From Bacteroidaceae bacterium (GTDB lineage: Bacteria; Bacteroidota; Bacteroidia; Bacteroidales; Bacteroidaceae), in NCBI GenBank assembly GCA_017416805.1, contig JAFQBB010000042.1, positions 62,001-126,000 on the forward strand: 64,000 nucleotides of DNA, read 5' to 3'. The notes beneath the pieces were generated by a model. That model did not search any database. It was not told the DNA's origin and worked only from the letters and a program-made list of their open reading frames with translations. Of this stretch, positions 17,216 through 24,738 are shown one piece after another (the stretch's first letter is position 1; every line of letters begins with the position of its first letter). The position numbers and the translations under genes were made by a program.

Positions 17216-18148
17216 TTATCCGATGCCGTGCTCCCGCCTGTATTTGATGTTTCGCGGGTGATGCTCGATGATTTCCTCCCTCAAGCGTTGGTTGTCAATG
17301 TGGGCATAAATTTCGGTAGTAGTAATGCTTTCATGTCCTAACATACATTGGATAGCCCGAAGGTTTGCTCCGCCCTCGAGCAGATGGGTGGCAAAGGAGT
17401 GGCGGAAGGTATGCGGGCTGACTGTTTTGTCTATTCCTGCCAGTTCGGTTTGTACTTTTACTATATGGAACACCATGATGCGCGACAGCTTGGTCCCCCG
17501 GCGGAAACTGAGAAAGACATAATCTTCGTGCCCATGCTTGGGTTGTATGTACGAACGGGCCTCAAAATAGATGGTCAGCTCGTCAATGGCGCGGGGCGAG
17601 ATAGGGACAAGACGTTGTTTGTTTCCTTTCCCTTCAACGCGGATAAAACCTTCAGGAAGATTCAAGTCGCTTAATTTCAGATTGCACAGTTCACTGACAC
17701 GAAGTCCGCAACTATAAAGGACCTCAAGTATGGCACGGTCTCGTTGTCCTTCAGTTTTGCTCAAATCGACTGAGGCTATGATGGTATCAATCTCGTGTAC
17801 ACTCAGCACATCGGGCAGACGGATTCCTAAGCGAGGATTCTCAATGAGTTCTGTAGGGTCAGATTCAATATAGTCTTCGAGCAACAGGAAACGGTAGAAC
17901 GAACGGATTCCGGAAAGAATGCGAGCTTGGGAACGAGGATGGATGCCTATATCGTGGAGAGATGCTATGAAATGGTGAAGGTCATCAAGGGAAACTTCAA
18001 GCATGTCAATGTTTTCTCCGCTGAGGTAGTTCCTGAGTTTGTCCAAATCTTTGCAATAGGCATCCAGAGTGTTTGCAGAAAAGGACTTTTCCAACCTCAG
18101 GTATTGTCTGTACCGTTCAAAGATGTGGCTTGTGTTGTTTGGTTTCAT
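17216..18148 (-). CDS. xerD: Tyrosine recombinase XerD
   Basis: Site-specific recombinase that resolves chromosome dimers at dif. The N-terminal SAM-like DNA-binding domain (YLRLEKSFSANTLDAYCKDL) is followed by the catalytic domain with Arg in YSCGLRVSELCNL, Lys in VEGKGNKQR, HTFRHSFATHLLEGGANLR, GHESITTTEIYAH with the catalytic Tyr, and typical length of 310. The HTFRHSFATH block and absence of phage-like neighbours favour the housekeeping enzyme over a mobile-element integrase; XerC versus XerD naming is by resemblance. Transcribed divergently from aroQ. Confidence 0.93.
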   Translation of the reverse strand: MKPNNTSHIFERYRQYLRLEKSFSANTLDAYCKDLDKLRNYLSGENIDMLEVSLDDLHHFIASLHDIGIHPRSQARILSGIRSFYRFLLLEDYIESDPTELIENPRLGIRLPDVLSVHEIDTIIASVDLSKTEGQRDRAILEVLYSCGLRVSELCNLKLSDLNLPEGFIRVEGKGNKQRLVPISPRAIDELTIYFEARSYIQPKHGHEDYVFLSFRRGTKLSRIMVFHIVKVQTELAGIDKTVSPHTFRHSFATHLLEGGANLRAIQCMLGHESITTTEIYAHIDNQRLREEIIEHHPRNIKYRREHGIG

Positions 18149-18188
18149 ATATTTTTATACCTTTGCAGCAAAATTCTGTGCAAAGATA
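18135..18188. promoter_or_regulatory. Overlapping xerD and aroQ promoters
   Basis: On the + strand TTG (18135-18137) is followed after 20 bp by TACCTTTG (18158-18165), serving aroQ. On the minus strand TATCTTTG (18188-18181) serves xerD. The predicted start sites fall within a few bases of each other, so the two polymerases should exclude one another. Confidence 0.55.
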
Positions 18189-18209
18189 ATAAAAACACAT
18201 GTAAGTGTT

Positions 18210-18629
18210 ATGAGAATACAGATTATAAATGGACCTAACATCAACCTTTTAGGTAAGCGAGAGCCTGGTATTTACGGAGCCACTCCTTTCGAGGAATATT
18301 TGAAGGAATTGCGCGAAAAGAATCCCGGTGTGGAGATTGGATACTTCCAAAGTAATGTGGAGGGAGAGCTGATAAACAAGATTCATGAGGTGGGGTTTGA
18401 CTACGAAGGCATCATCCTGAATGCCGGAGCCTACACTCACACATCAATCGCCTTGCAGGATGCTATCCGGGCTGTCACTGCCCCCGTTGTCGAGGTTCAC
18501 ATCTCCAACGTACACAAGCGGGAAGAATTCAGGCATAAGTCCATGATATCCTGTGCCTGTATAGGAGTTATTTGTGGGTTCGGATTAGATTCATACAGAC
18601 TTGCATTAGAAGGATTGTTGAAGGCATGA
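18210..18629 (+). CDS. aroQ: 3-dehydroquinate dehydratase, type II
   Basis: Converts 3-dehydroquinate to 3-dehydroshikimate in aromatic amino-acid synthesis; dodecameric cytosolic enzyme. MRIQIINGPNINLLGKREPGIYG is the canonical start, with catalytic Tyr in the flexible GKREPGIYG loop, NAGAYTHTSIALQDA (substrate-binding Asn and His), and EVHISNVHKREEFRHKS with the second catalytic His. Length of 139 is typical. A longer in-frame start upstream was rejected because it runs through the promoter. Confidence 0.96.
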   Translation: MRIQIINGPNINLLGKREPGIYGATPFEEYLKELREKNPGVEIGYFQSNVEGELINKIHEVGFDYEGIILNAGAYTHTSIALQDAIRAVTAPVVEVHISNVHKREEFRHKSMISCACIGVICGFGLDSYRLALEGLLKA

Positions 18630-19252
18630 CCATTGATGAATACATCCTTGACCATATTGATGCCGAAAGTGATTATCTGAAGGCTCTCTATCGGGCAACT
18701 CATGTAAGGTTGCTGCGTCCCCGTATGGCATCGGGCCATCTGCAGGGGCGCATGTTGAAGATGTTTGTACAGATGATTCGTCCTCAAACAGTACTTGAGA
18801 TAGGGACTTACAGCGGATATTCTGCTTTATGTCTGGCTGAAGGGCTTCCTGAGGGAGGAGTGTTGCATACCTATGAAATTAATGATGAACAAGAGGACTT
18901 TACCCGTCCTTGGTTGGAGAACTCCCCTTGGGCAGAGAAAATCACATTCCATATCGGAGACGCACTGGAAGCTGTACCCCAGTTGGGCATCTGCTTCGAT
19001 TTGGCTTTCATTGATGGCGACAAACGCCGTTATATAGAGTATTACGAGATGGTGTTGAAATATTTGAACCCTGGTGGATACATTATTGCAGACAATACTT
19101 TATGGGATGGGCACGTGCTGGAGATCCCTCACCCCACAGACAAGCAGACCATCGGAATCAAAGCATTCAATGATTTGGTCGCAAAAGATTCACGTGTAGA
19201 GAAGGTGATATTGCCGCTGAGAGATGGCCTTACGATAATAAGGAAGAAATGA
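18626..19252 (+). CDS. O-methyltransferase family 3
   Basis: SAM-dependent methyltransferase of 208 residues, of the caffeoyl-CoA/catechol O-methyltransferase type. VLEIGTYSGYSALCLAEGLP is the SAM-binding loop, FDLAFIDGDKRRYIEYYE carries the metal-binding Asp, and GGYIIADNTLWDGHV carries the second metal-binding Asp-Asn. The start MTIDEYILDH overlaps the aroQ stop as ATGA, showing translational coupling. The substrate in bacteria is unknown. Genes for rbfA and a Lol-type permease follow on the same strand. Confidence 0.9.
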   Translation: MTIDEYILDHIDAESDYLKALYRATHVRLLRPRMASGHLQGRMLKMFVQMIRPQTVLEIGTYSGYSALCLAEGLPEGGVLHTYEINDEQEDFTRPWLENSPWAEKITFHIGDALEAVPQLGICFDLAFIDGDKRRYIEYYEMVLKYLNPGGYIIADNTLWDGHVLEIPHPTDKQTIGIKAFNDLVAKDSRVEKVILPLRDGLTIIRKK

Positions 19253-19321
19253 TAAGGATTGCATGTGGCAGGAATAGTCTTGCTATCCGGCTTATGACTG
19301 AGAACTAAAAACTGAAAATAT

Positions 19322-19654
19322 ATGGAAACAACCAGACAGAACAAAATTGCACGCCTCATACAGAAGGAACTGAGTGACATATTCCTTCTGCAGACAAAAG
19401 CTATGAATGGTGTATTGGTGAGTGTCAGCATTGTGCGTATTAGCCCGGATATGAGTGTGGCACGAGCCTATTTGAGTGTTTTTCCTTCAGAACGGAGTGA
19501 AGAGATTGTCAAGAATATCAATGACAATATGAAGTCCATCCGTTATGAACTGGGAAACCGGGTAAGGCATCAGTTACGCATCATTCCTGAATTGAAGTTC
19601 TTTGTGGATGATTCGTTAGATTATATTGAGAATATTGACAGGTTGCTGAAGTGA
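19322..19654 (+). CDS. rbfA: Ribosome-binding factor A
   Basis: Small KH-type protein that binds the immature 30S subunit and helps 16S rRNA maturation. It is recognised from RQNKIARLIQKELSDIFL, VSIVRISPDMSVARAYLSVF and IRYELGNRVRHQLRIIPELKFFVDDSLDY. Length of 110 is normal. It follows the methyltransferase after 69 bp and precedes the permease by 7 bp. Confidence 0.95.
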   Translation: METTRQNKIARLIQKELSDIFLLQTKAMNGVLVSVSIVRISPDMSVARAYLSVFPSERSEEIVKNINDNMKSIRYELGNRVRHQLRIIPELKFFVDDSLDYIENIDRLLK

Positions 19655-19661
19655 AGCACAG

Positions 19662-20888
19662 ATGAATCTTGCATTGTACATAGCCAAGCGGTATTTGCTT
19701 TCTAAGAAATCGCACAATGCCATCAATATTATATCAGGCATATCTATTTGCGGTATCTCCTTTGCAACGTTGGCATTGGTGTGTACATTGTCTGTATTCA
19801 ATGGATTTCAGGAACTTGTGGCAGGTCTTTTTACAGCCTTTGACCCTGATTTGAAGATTACAGCCTGGCATGGGAAGGGGTTTGATAGTCAAGACTCGTT
19901 GATTTCTGAAATACGCAGTTGGCCCGAAGTAGAGGTATCTACCTTGTGTTTGGAAGAGAATGCAATGATTCAATACAAGGGGCGTCAAGCTATTGTGACG
20001 ATAAAGGGCGTAGAGGACAATTTTGAGCAGTTGACAGCCATCGACAGTATACTTTACGGTTATGGTGGTTTCATCCTGCACGATGAGATTGTTGATTACG
20101 GCATACCGGGAGTTCAATTGACATCCTCGTTGGGATCGGGCATTCGTCCTGTGGATCCGTTTGAGGTGTTTGTGCCCAAGCGTCATGCTCAAGTTAATAT
20201 AGCCAACCCTTCGTCTAGTTTTACTCGTGAATATTTATATTCCCCTGGTGTAGTGTTTGCCGTTAATCAAGAAAAGTATGATGCTTCTTATGTGTTGACA
20301 TCGCTTGACTTTGCCCGTCGGTTATTTGATTGTGATACAGAAATCACCTCTTTAGAATTGAAGTTGGTTGCCGGTTCAGATGTGGCAGCTGTGCAGAAAA
20401 AGGTTCATAGCCTTTTAGGTAATAGTTATCAGGTTCAGAACCGTTATGAACAGCAATCTGATGTATTCCGTATCATGGAGATAGAGAAACTAATCTCTTA
20501 TTTGTTCCTTACTTTTATATTGTTGGTTGCCTGTTTCAATATCATAGGCTCACTGTCCATGCTGATTATTGACAAGAAGGATGATGTGCGTACTTTGCGT
20601 AACATGGGAGCAGACAACCGCCTGATATCGCAGATTTTTTTTATAGAAGGTTGTTTGATTTCATTGATTGGAGCCTTCAGTGGCATTATTCTTGGAGTAG
20701 GACTTTGCTTCTTGCAGCAGGAGTTCGGATTGATAGCATTGGGCGCGCAAGGTGGTTTCCTGGTTGATGCTTATCCTGTTAAAATACATGTGGCGGATTT
20801 GCTTTTGATCTTTGTCACTGTACTGGTTGTTGGAAGTTTGTCAGTCTGGTATCCCGTTCGTTATCTTAGTCGGCGTTTGTTGAAGTAA
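19662..20888 (+). CDS. LolC/LolE-type ABC transporter permease
   Basis: Inner-membrane permease of 408 residues with FtsX-type topology: one N-terminal membrane segment (about 20-45), a large periplasmic MacB-like domain, and three C-terminal segments. The N-terminal LYIAKRYLLSKKSHNAINIISGISICGI and the C-terminal MLIIDKKDDVRTLRNMGADNRLISQIFFIEGCLISLIGAFSG are typical of LolC/LolE, which extract lipoproteins from the inner membrane with LolD. No lolD is nearby in the window. Seven bases after rbfA, so probably cotranscribed. Confidence 0.88.
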   Translation: MNLALYIAKRYLLSKKSHNAINIISGISICGISFATLALVCTLSVFNGFQELVAGLFTAFDPDLKITAWHGKGFDSQDSLISEIRSWPEVEVSTLCLEENAMIQYKGRQAIVTIKGVEDNFEQLTAIDSILYGYGGFILHDEIVDYGIPGVQLTSSLGSGIRPVDPFEVFVPKRHAQVNIANPSSSFTREYLYSPGVVFAVNQEKYDASYVLTSLDFARRLFDCDTEITSLELKLVAGSDVAAVQKKVHSLLGNSYQVQNRYEQQSDVFRIMEIEKLISYLFLTFILLVACFNIIGSLSMLIIDKKDDVRTLRNMGADNRLISQIFFIEGCLISLIGAFSGIILGVGLCFLQQEFGLIALGAQGGFLVDAYPVKIHVADLLLIFVTVLVVGSLSVWYPVRYLSRRLLK

Positions 20889-20906
20889 TGACCGATTTCT
20901 GTAAGG

Positions 20907-21638
20907 TCAGCCCAAAGTCAATCGTGCCAAATAATCATAATGCTCACCTTCTTTCAGCAACTCGGCTTTGAATCCGTATTCTGCAGCATAATAGGATAGT
21001 GTCTGGAAGTCTATATAGAGCCAGTTGAACGGGTTTCCGACAATATTTTTGTATTGCATCTTGAAATCCACTTCGCCGTAATACCCTGCAGCAAGGTCAA
21101 TGGCAAAACTTCCGTCTTCCTCTTCATAGATGTATCTTAAGTCGCTAGAGTCCATTAAGATGCATCCTTCCGGACATAGCAGTTGTTTCATTCGTTGGAA
21201 GAAAGCGGGGAGGTTTTCCAGTCTGCCCACGATGCCTGAACCATTCATCAGCATCATTATCGTATCGAAACTTTCGCAGAAGTGTTCGTCAAACAGATTA
21301 ATCTGCATTGCTTTGCGCACTCCACGTTTTAGCATTGTCTCTACAGCCAAGGGGGAGATGTCTATGGCATATACATCCTTGCCCTTTTCTTGTAGTGCTA
21401 TGGCGTGACAACCTGCACCAGCGCCTACGTCCAGGATTCTGCCATAAGCCAATTCCAAGGCTGTACGTTCAATAGTAGGCATTTGTTTGGTGGAGCGGAA
21501 CAATTGGTGTACTGGAATCTCGTCTTCCTCAAATTGGGAGGAAAATACACGAAGTCTGCTTGCTTTTCCTTTTTCGAAGTATTCGGCAATGGCTTGTCCC
21601 ATAGGGTCTTTCTCGGGTGTCAGTAGTGAAATGTCCAT
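20907..21638 (-). CDS. Class I SAM-dependent methyltransferase
   Basis: A 243-residue cytosolic methyltransferase. Motif I is ILDVGAGAGCHAIALQEKG, with the acidic end of strand 2 in VYAIDISPLAVE and motif post-II in FDTIMMLMNGSGIVG. The substrate is unknown. The start MDISLLTPEKDPMG at 21638 is chosen because a -7 box lies at 21668-21675, upstream of it; the longer frame beginning at 21689 would start before the promoter. Convergent with the Lol-type permease, 18 bp apart. Confidence 0.8.
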   Translation of the reverse strand: MDISLLTPEKDPMGQAIAEYFEKGKASRLRVFSSQFEEDEIPVHQLFRSTKQMPTIERTALELAYGRILDVGAGAGCHAIALQEKGKDVYAIDISPLAVETMLKRGVRKAMQINLFDEHFCESFDTIMMLMNGSGIVGRLENLPAFFQRMKQLLCPEGCILMDSSDLRYIYEEEDGSFAIDLAAGYYGEVDFKMQYKNIVGNPFNWLYIDFQTLSYYAAEYGFKAELLKEGEHYDYLARLTLG

Positions 21639-21667
21639 TTCTCTTTTGTCGTGTGGTAAATCTGTGG

Positions 21668-21675
21668 CAAAGGTA
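21668..21675 (-). promoter_or_regulatory. -7 box for methyltransferase gene
   Basis: TACCTTTG on the minus strand, 29 bp upstream of the ATG at 21638. Confidence 0.45.
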
Positions 21676-21759
21676 GCAATAATATTCAATAAAGCAGGAA
21701 CAATACTTAAATTATATTAATTATTTGTGTAGTACTTATTCCCTGCAATGCTTATTTCC

Positions 21760-21767
21760 TATCTTTG
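21760..21767 (+). promoter_or_regulatory. -7 box for TPR lipoprotein gene
   Basis: TATCTTTG, an exact -7 match, giving an AT-rich leader of about 70 nt before the ATG. Long AT-rich leaders are usual for strongly expressed Bacteroides genes. Confidence 0.55.
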
Positions 21768-21843
21768 TACGCCATACGGCTCTATGTGGCAGTATAGGTA
21801 TAGAATAAAACATACTTAAGCATTAATAAATTACAAACGAAAC

Positions 21844-23547
21844 ATGATTAAGAAACTGTACATGCCTCTTGTTGTGGCATTGGTAGCTGTACTGACATCG
21901 TGCAGCAGTAAGATGGGAGAGTTGTCATCGGATTATTTTACAACGACTCCGCAAGTGTTGGAAGCCATTGGTGGTAAGGTTCCTGTAACTATCAACGGCA
22001 AGTTTCCTGAAAAGTATTTCAATAAGAAGGCTGTAGTGACAGTTACGCCCGTCCTTAAGTGGAATGGCGGTCAGGCTGTAGGTAATCCTATTACTTTCCA
22101 AGGTGAGAAGGTTGAAGGTAATGACCAGACTATCAATTACAAGGTTGGTGGCAGCTACACAATGAAGACTTCGTTTGACTATGTGCCTGAAATGGCAAAG
22201 AGCGAACTCTATTTGCAATTTACAGCAAAGGTGGGCAAGAAAGAGGTTGCTATTCCTGAAGTGAAGATTGCTGACGGTGTGCTCTCTACTTCTGAGTTGG
22301 TTGGCAATACACTGAGAAGTGCCACTCCGGCTAATGCAGAGGACGCTTTCCAGCGTGTCATCAAGCAGGCCAAGGAGGCTAACATTCAGTTCCTCATCCA
22401 GCAGGCCAATATCCGTGCCAGCGAGTTGAAGTCTGAAGGCATCAAGGCTTTCAATGAGGCTATGGCTGACATCAAGGCTGACGAGGCGAATAAGGTGTTG
22501 AATAATGTCGAGGTGACTGCATACGCTTCACCGGATGGTGAATATGGCTTGAATGAGAAGTTGGCAGGCAACCGTGAAGGCAATGCTGCCAAGTATGTGG
22601 AGAAACAGTTGAAGAAAGCCAAGTTGGAAGGTAATGTGGATACCAAGTACACAGCTGAGGACTGGGAAGGCTTCAAGGAACTCGTAGAGAAGAGCAACAT
22701 TCAGGACAAGGAGGTTATTCTGCGTGTGTTGTCTATGTACACTGATCCTGAACGTCGTGAGACAGAAATCAAGAACCTTTCTTCTGTGTATGGTACATTG
22801 GCTGATGAGATTCTGCCTCAGTTGCGTCGTGCCCGTTTGACTTTGAATTATGAACTTATTGGTCGTAGCGATGAGCAGATTCTGAACACCTATGCATCGG
22901 CTCCTAAGGATTTGAGTGTAGAGGAGATGCTTTATGCTGCTACTCTTGTTGAAGGCGCTTCTGACAAGGAGGCTATCTATAAGAAGGTGACTGAGATTTA
23001 TCCTACAGACTATCGTGCATTCAACAATCTGGCCGAGTTGGCATACAAGAATAATGACTTGGAGACTGCCCTCAACTATTTGCAGAAGGCTGCCAAGCTG
23101 AATCCTTCTGCGGCAGAGGTAAATACCAACTTGGGTCTGATTGCTTTGGCTCAGGGCGAGAAGAGCAAGGCAGAGACTTACTTCTCAAAGGGTTCGGGTG
23201 CAAAGACCTTGAACGAGTCTCTCGGAAACCTTTACATTGCTCAGGGTCAGTACGATCGTGCTGTCAGCTCATTTGGCGAGGCTAAGACAAACAGTGCTGC
23301 TTTGGCACAGATTCTTGCCAAGGACTATAATGCAGCCAAGAACACGTTGCAAGCTGTAAGCAATCCTGACGGTTATACTGACTATCTGATGGCTATTATT
23401 GGTGCCCGCACCAACAATACCTCAATGGTTGTTTCAAACCTTGCTAAGGCAGTGAAGAAGGATTCTTCATTGGCCAAGAAGGCATTGACAGACCTTGAGT
23501 TCTCTAAGTTTATGACCAATGCAGACTTCTTGAACGCATTGAAGTAA
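21844..23547 (+). CDS. TPR and OmpA-like lipoprotein
   Basis: A 567-residue lipoprotein (lipobox LTSC, Cys20). After an N-terminal beta-rich region (about 30-150, FPEKYFNKKAVVTVTPVLKW) comes a segment resembling an OmpA C-terminal domain: VEVTAYASPDGEYGLNEKLAGNREGNAAKY (about residues 220-250), where OmpA-type proteins bind peptidoglycan. TPR repeats follow (YPTDYRAFNNLAELAYKNNDLETALNYLQKAAKLNPSAAEVNTNLG, quoted only as helix pairs, about 385-470). Codon use is strongly biased (AAG, AAC, GGT), which suggests high expression. It is probably a peri-outer-membrane scaffold; role not established. A strong terminator follows. Confidence 0.82.
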   Translation: MIKKLYMPLVVALVAVLTSCSSKMGELSSDYFTTTPQVLEAIGGKVPVTINGKFPEKYFNKKAVVTVTPVLKWNGGQAVGNPITFQGEKVEGNDQTINYKVGGSYTMKTSFDYVPEMAKSELYLQFTAKVGKKEVAIPEVKIADGVLSTSELVGNTLRSATPANAEDAFQRVIKQAKEANIQFLIQQANIRASELKSEGIKAFNEAMADIKADEANKVLNNVEVTAYASPDGEYGLNEKLAGNREGNAAKYVEKQLKKAKLEGNVDTKYTAEDWEGFKELVEKSNIQDKEVILRVLSMYTDPERRETEIKNLSSVYGTLADEILPQLRRARLTLNYELIGRSDEQILNTYASAPKDLSVEEMLYAATLVEGASDKEAIYKKVTEIYPTDYRAFNNLAELAYKNNDLETALNYLQKAAKLNPSAAEVNTNLGLIALAQGEKSKAETYFSKGSGAKTLNESLGNLYIAQGQYDRAVSSFGEAKTNSAALAQILAKDYNAAKNTLQAVSNPDGYTDYLMAIIGARTNNTSMVVSNLAKAVKKDSSLAKKALTDLEFSKFMTNADFLNALK

Positions 23548-23563
23548 TATCTATTGCAGTGGC

Positions 23564-23633
23564 AGGCTACAAGTCGCACATACAGTTCTTTTATATTGGA
23601 AAGGCTGTATGCGGCTTGTAGCCTTTCTTTTAT
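23564..23633 (+). terminator. Terminator of TPR lipoprotein gene
   Basis: AGGCTACAAG...CGCA...TACAG (23564-23585) pairs with 23605-23624 as an about 20-bp stem with two small irregularities. The stem is followed by TTCTTTTATT. Confidence 0.8.
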
Positions 23634-23654
23634 TGGTTCAACCCGCATCTGTAT

Positions 23655-24725
23655 ATGTACACCAAAACCATTTTCCGCTTCTTGCTTGTTGTAGCCTTGC
23701 TGACCATGAGTGGCTGTAAGGAGAAGAGCAACATGTTTCACCTGACAGGTGAGGTTGTCGGTTTGAAGGACACGACAGTGACCCTGTTCGGCCTTTTTTC
23801 GCAACCAGACTCTCTGATAGAGATTCCTGTTGAGGAAGGCAGTTTCAGCTATTCGGTCGAATTGGATACCATCACCCCCATGTCTTTGCTGATAGGAGGG
23901 GTTGATGTGCCTGTTTTTGCCGATAAGGGGCTGTCTGTCCGTGTAGAAGGCGATGTGGCTCATATTGACAGTCTGCAGGTCAGTGGTGGAGAGGAACAAG
24001 CGGAGTACAATGCATTCAAACAGAGCATTGCCTCCTTGAGTGGCGAGGCTGCCAGGCGCGCTGTTGCCGATTCTTTCATTGCGGCTCATCCCCAGTCTGT
24101 GGTGAGTATATATCTTATCAAGGAGTTTTATGTCAATTCTTCTCAAGGCAAGAAGGAAAGTGTTGAGGCTGCTGTCAAGAAGTTGAGCGGCATCATGCAG
24201 GATCATCCTTATGTAAGTCGTCTGTTGGGCGAGATGAATGACGGCAAGCAGAAGAATGTGCGCGACCGCTATCTCTACTTGCAGAATCTGCCCGACAGTA
24301 CGGGGCGGGCCATTCTTCCTGCGGACTATCAGAAGCAGTTCGTTGTGCTGGCCATGTGGGCATCGTGGCATCCGGAAAGCAGAGAACGGGTGAAGTCCAT
24401 GGCTCCGCTTGTCAAGAAGTTTGCCAAAAGGCCTGTAAAGTTTTTCACTCTCTCGTTGGATGGTGACCGTGTCCAATGGGTTGAGGCTATCAGGCAGGAC
24501 ACATTGCCCGGCATCCACTTGTGTGATTTCAAGGGGTGGAACAGTGATTTTGTCCAAGAGTGTGGAGTGACGGGGCTGCCTGCCATCTTCGTTATGAACA
24601 CTGCGAGCAAGGTTATTGCTACGGACCTTCAGAGCGAGAAACTGGAAGAGTTCCTTGACAAGAAGGTGAAGAGTTGGGAAGCTACGCAGAAGAAGTCTTC
24701 GCGTATTTCATCTAAGCGCAAGTAG
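23655..24725 (+). CDS. Thioredoxin-fold lipoprotein with DUF4369-like domain, CxxC absent
   Basis: A 356-residue predicted lipoprotein (TMSGC, Cys21). The N-terminal DUF4369-like beta-domain (FHLTGEVVGLKDTTVTLFG) is followed by a helical middle and a thioredoxin-like end (QFVVLAMWASWHPESRERVKSM, FFTLSLDGDRVQWVEAI, GVTGLPAIFVMN with the cis-Pro loop). Active relatives read WASWCxPC; here both cysteines are replaced (WASWHPES), so disulfide chemistry is unlikely. It ends in a Lys/Ser-rich tail. The only ATG in reach at 23655 follows the TPR gene terminator. yifB starts 14 bp downstream. Confidence 0.8.
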   Translation: MYTKTIFRFLLVVALLTMSGCKEKSNMFHLTGEVVGLKDTTVTLFGLFSQPDSLIEIPVEEGSFSYSVELDTITPMSLLIGGVDVPVFADKGLSVRVEGDVAHIDSLQVSGGEEQAEYNAFKQSIASLSGEAARRAVADSFIAAHPQSVVSIYLIKEFYVNSSQGKKESVEAAVKKLSGIMQDHPYVSRLLGEMNDGKQKNVRDRYLYLQNLPDSTGRAILPADYQKQFVVLAMWASWHPESRERVKSMAPLVKKFAKRPVKFFTLSLDGDRVQWVEAIRQDTLPGIHLCDFKGWNSDFVQECGVTGLPAIFVMNTASKVIATDLQSEKLEEFLDKKVKSWEATQKKSSRISSKRK

Positions 24726-24738
24726 TCCCCGTAGAGAT

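Noticed and set aside
17216..18148. Integrase of a mobile element
   Set aside because: Sequence pattern is that of housekeeping XerD and no attachment sites or phage genes are nearby.
23382..24557. 391-codon minus-strand frame over the TPR and thioredoxin-fold genes
   Set aside because: Spans two real genes and their terminator; a shadow reading.
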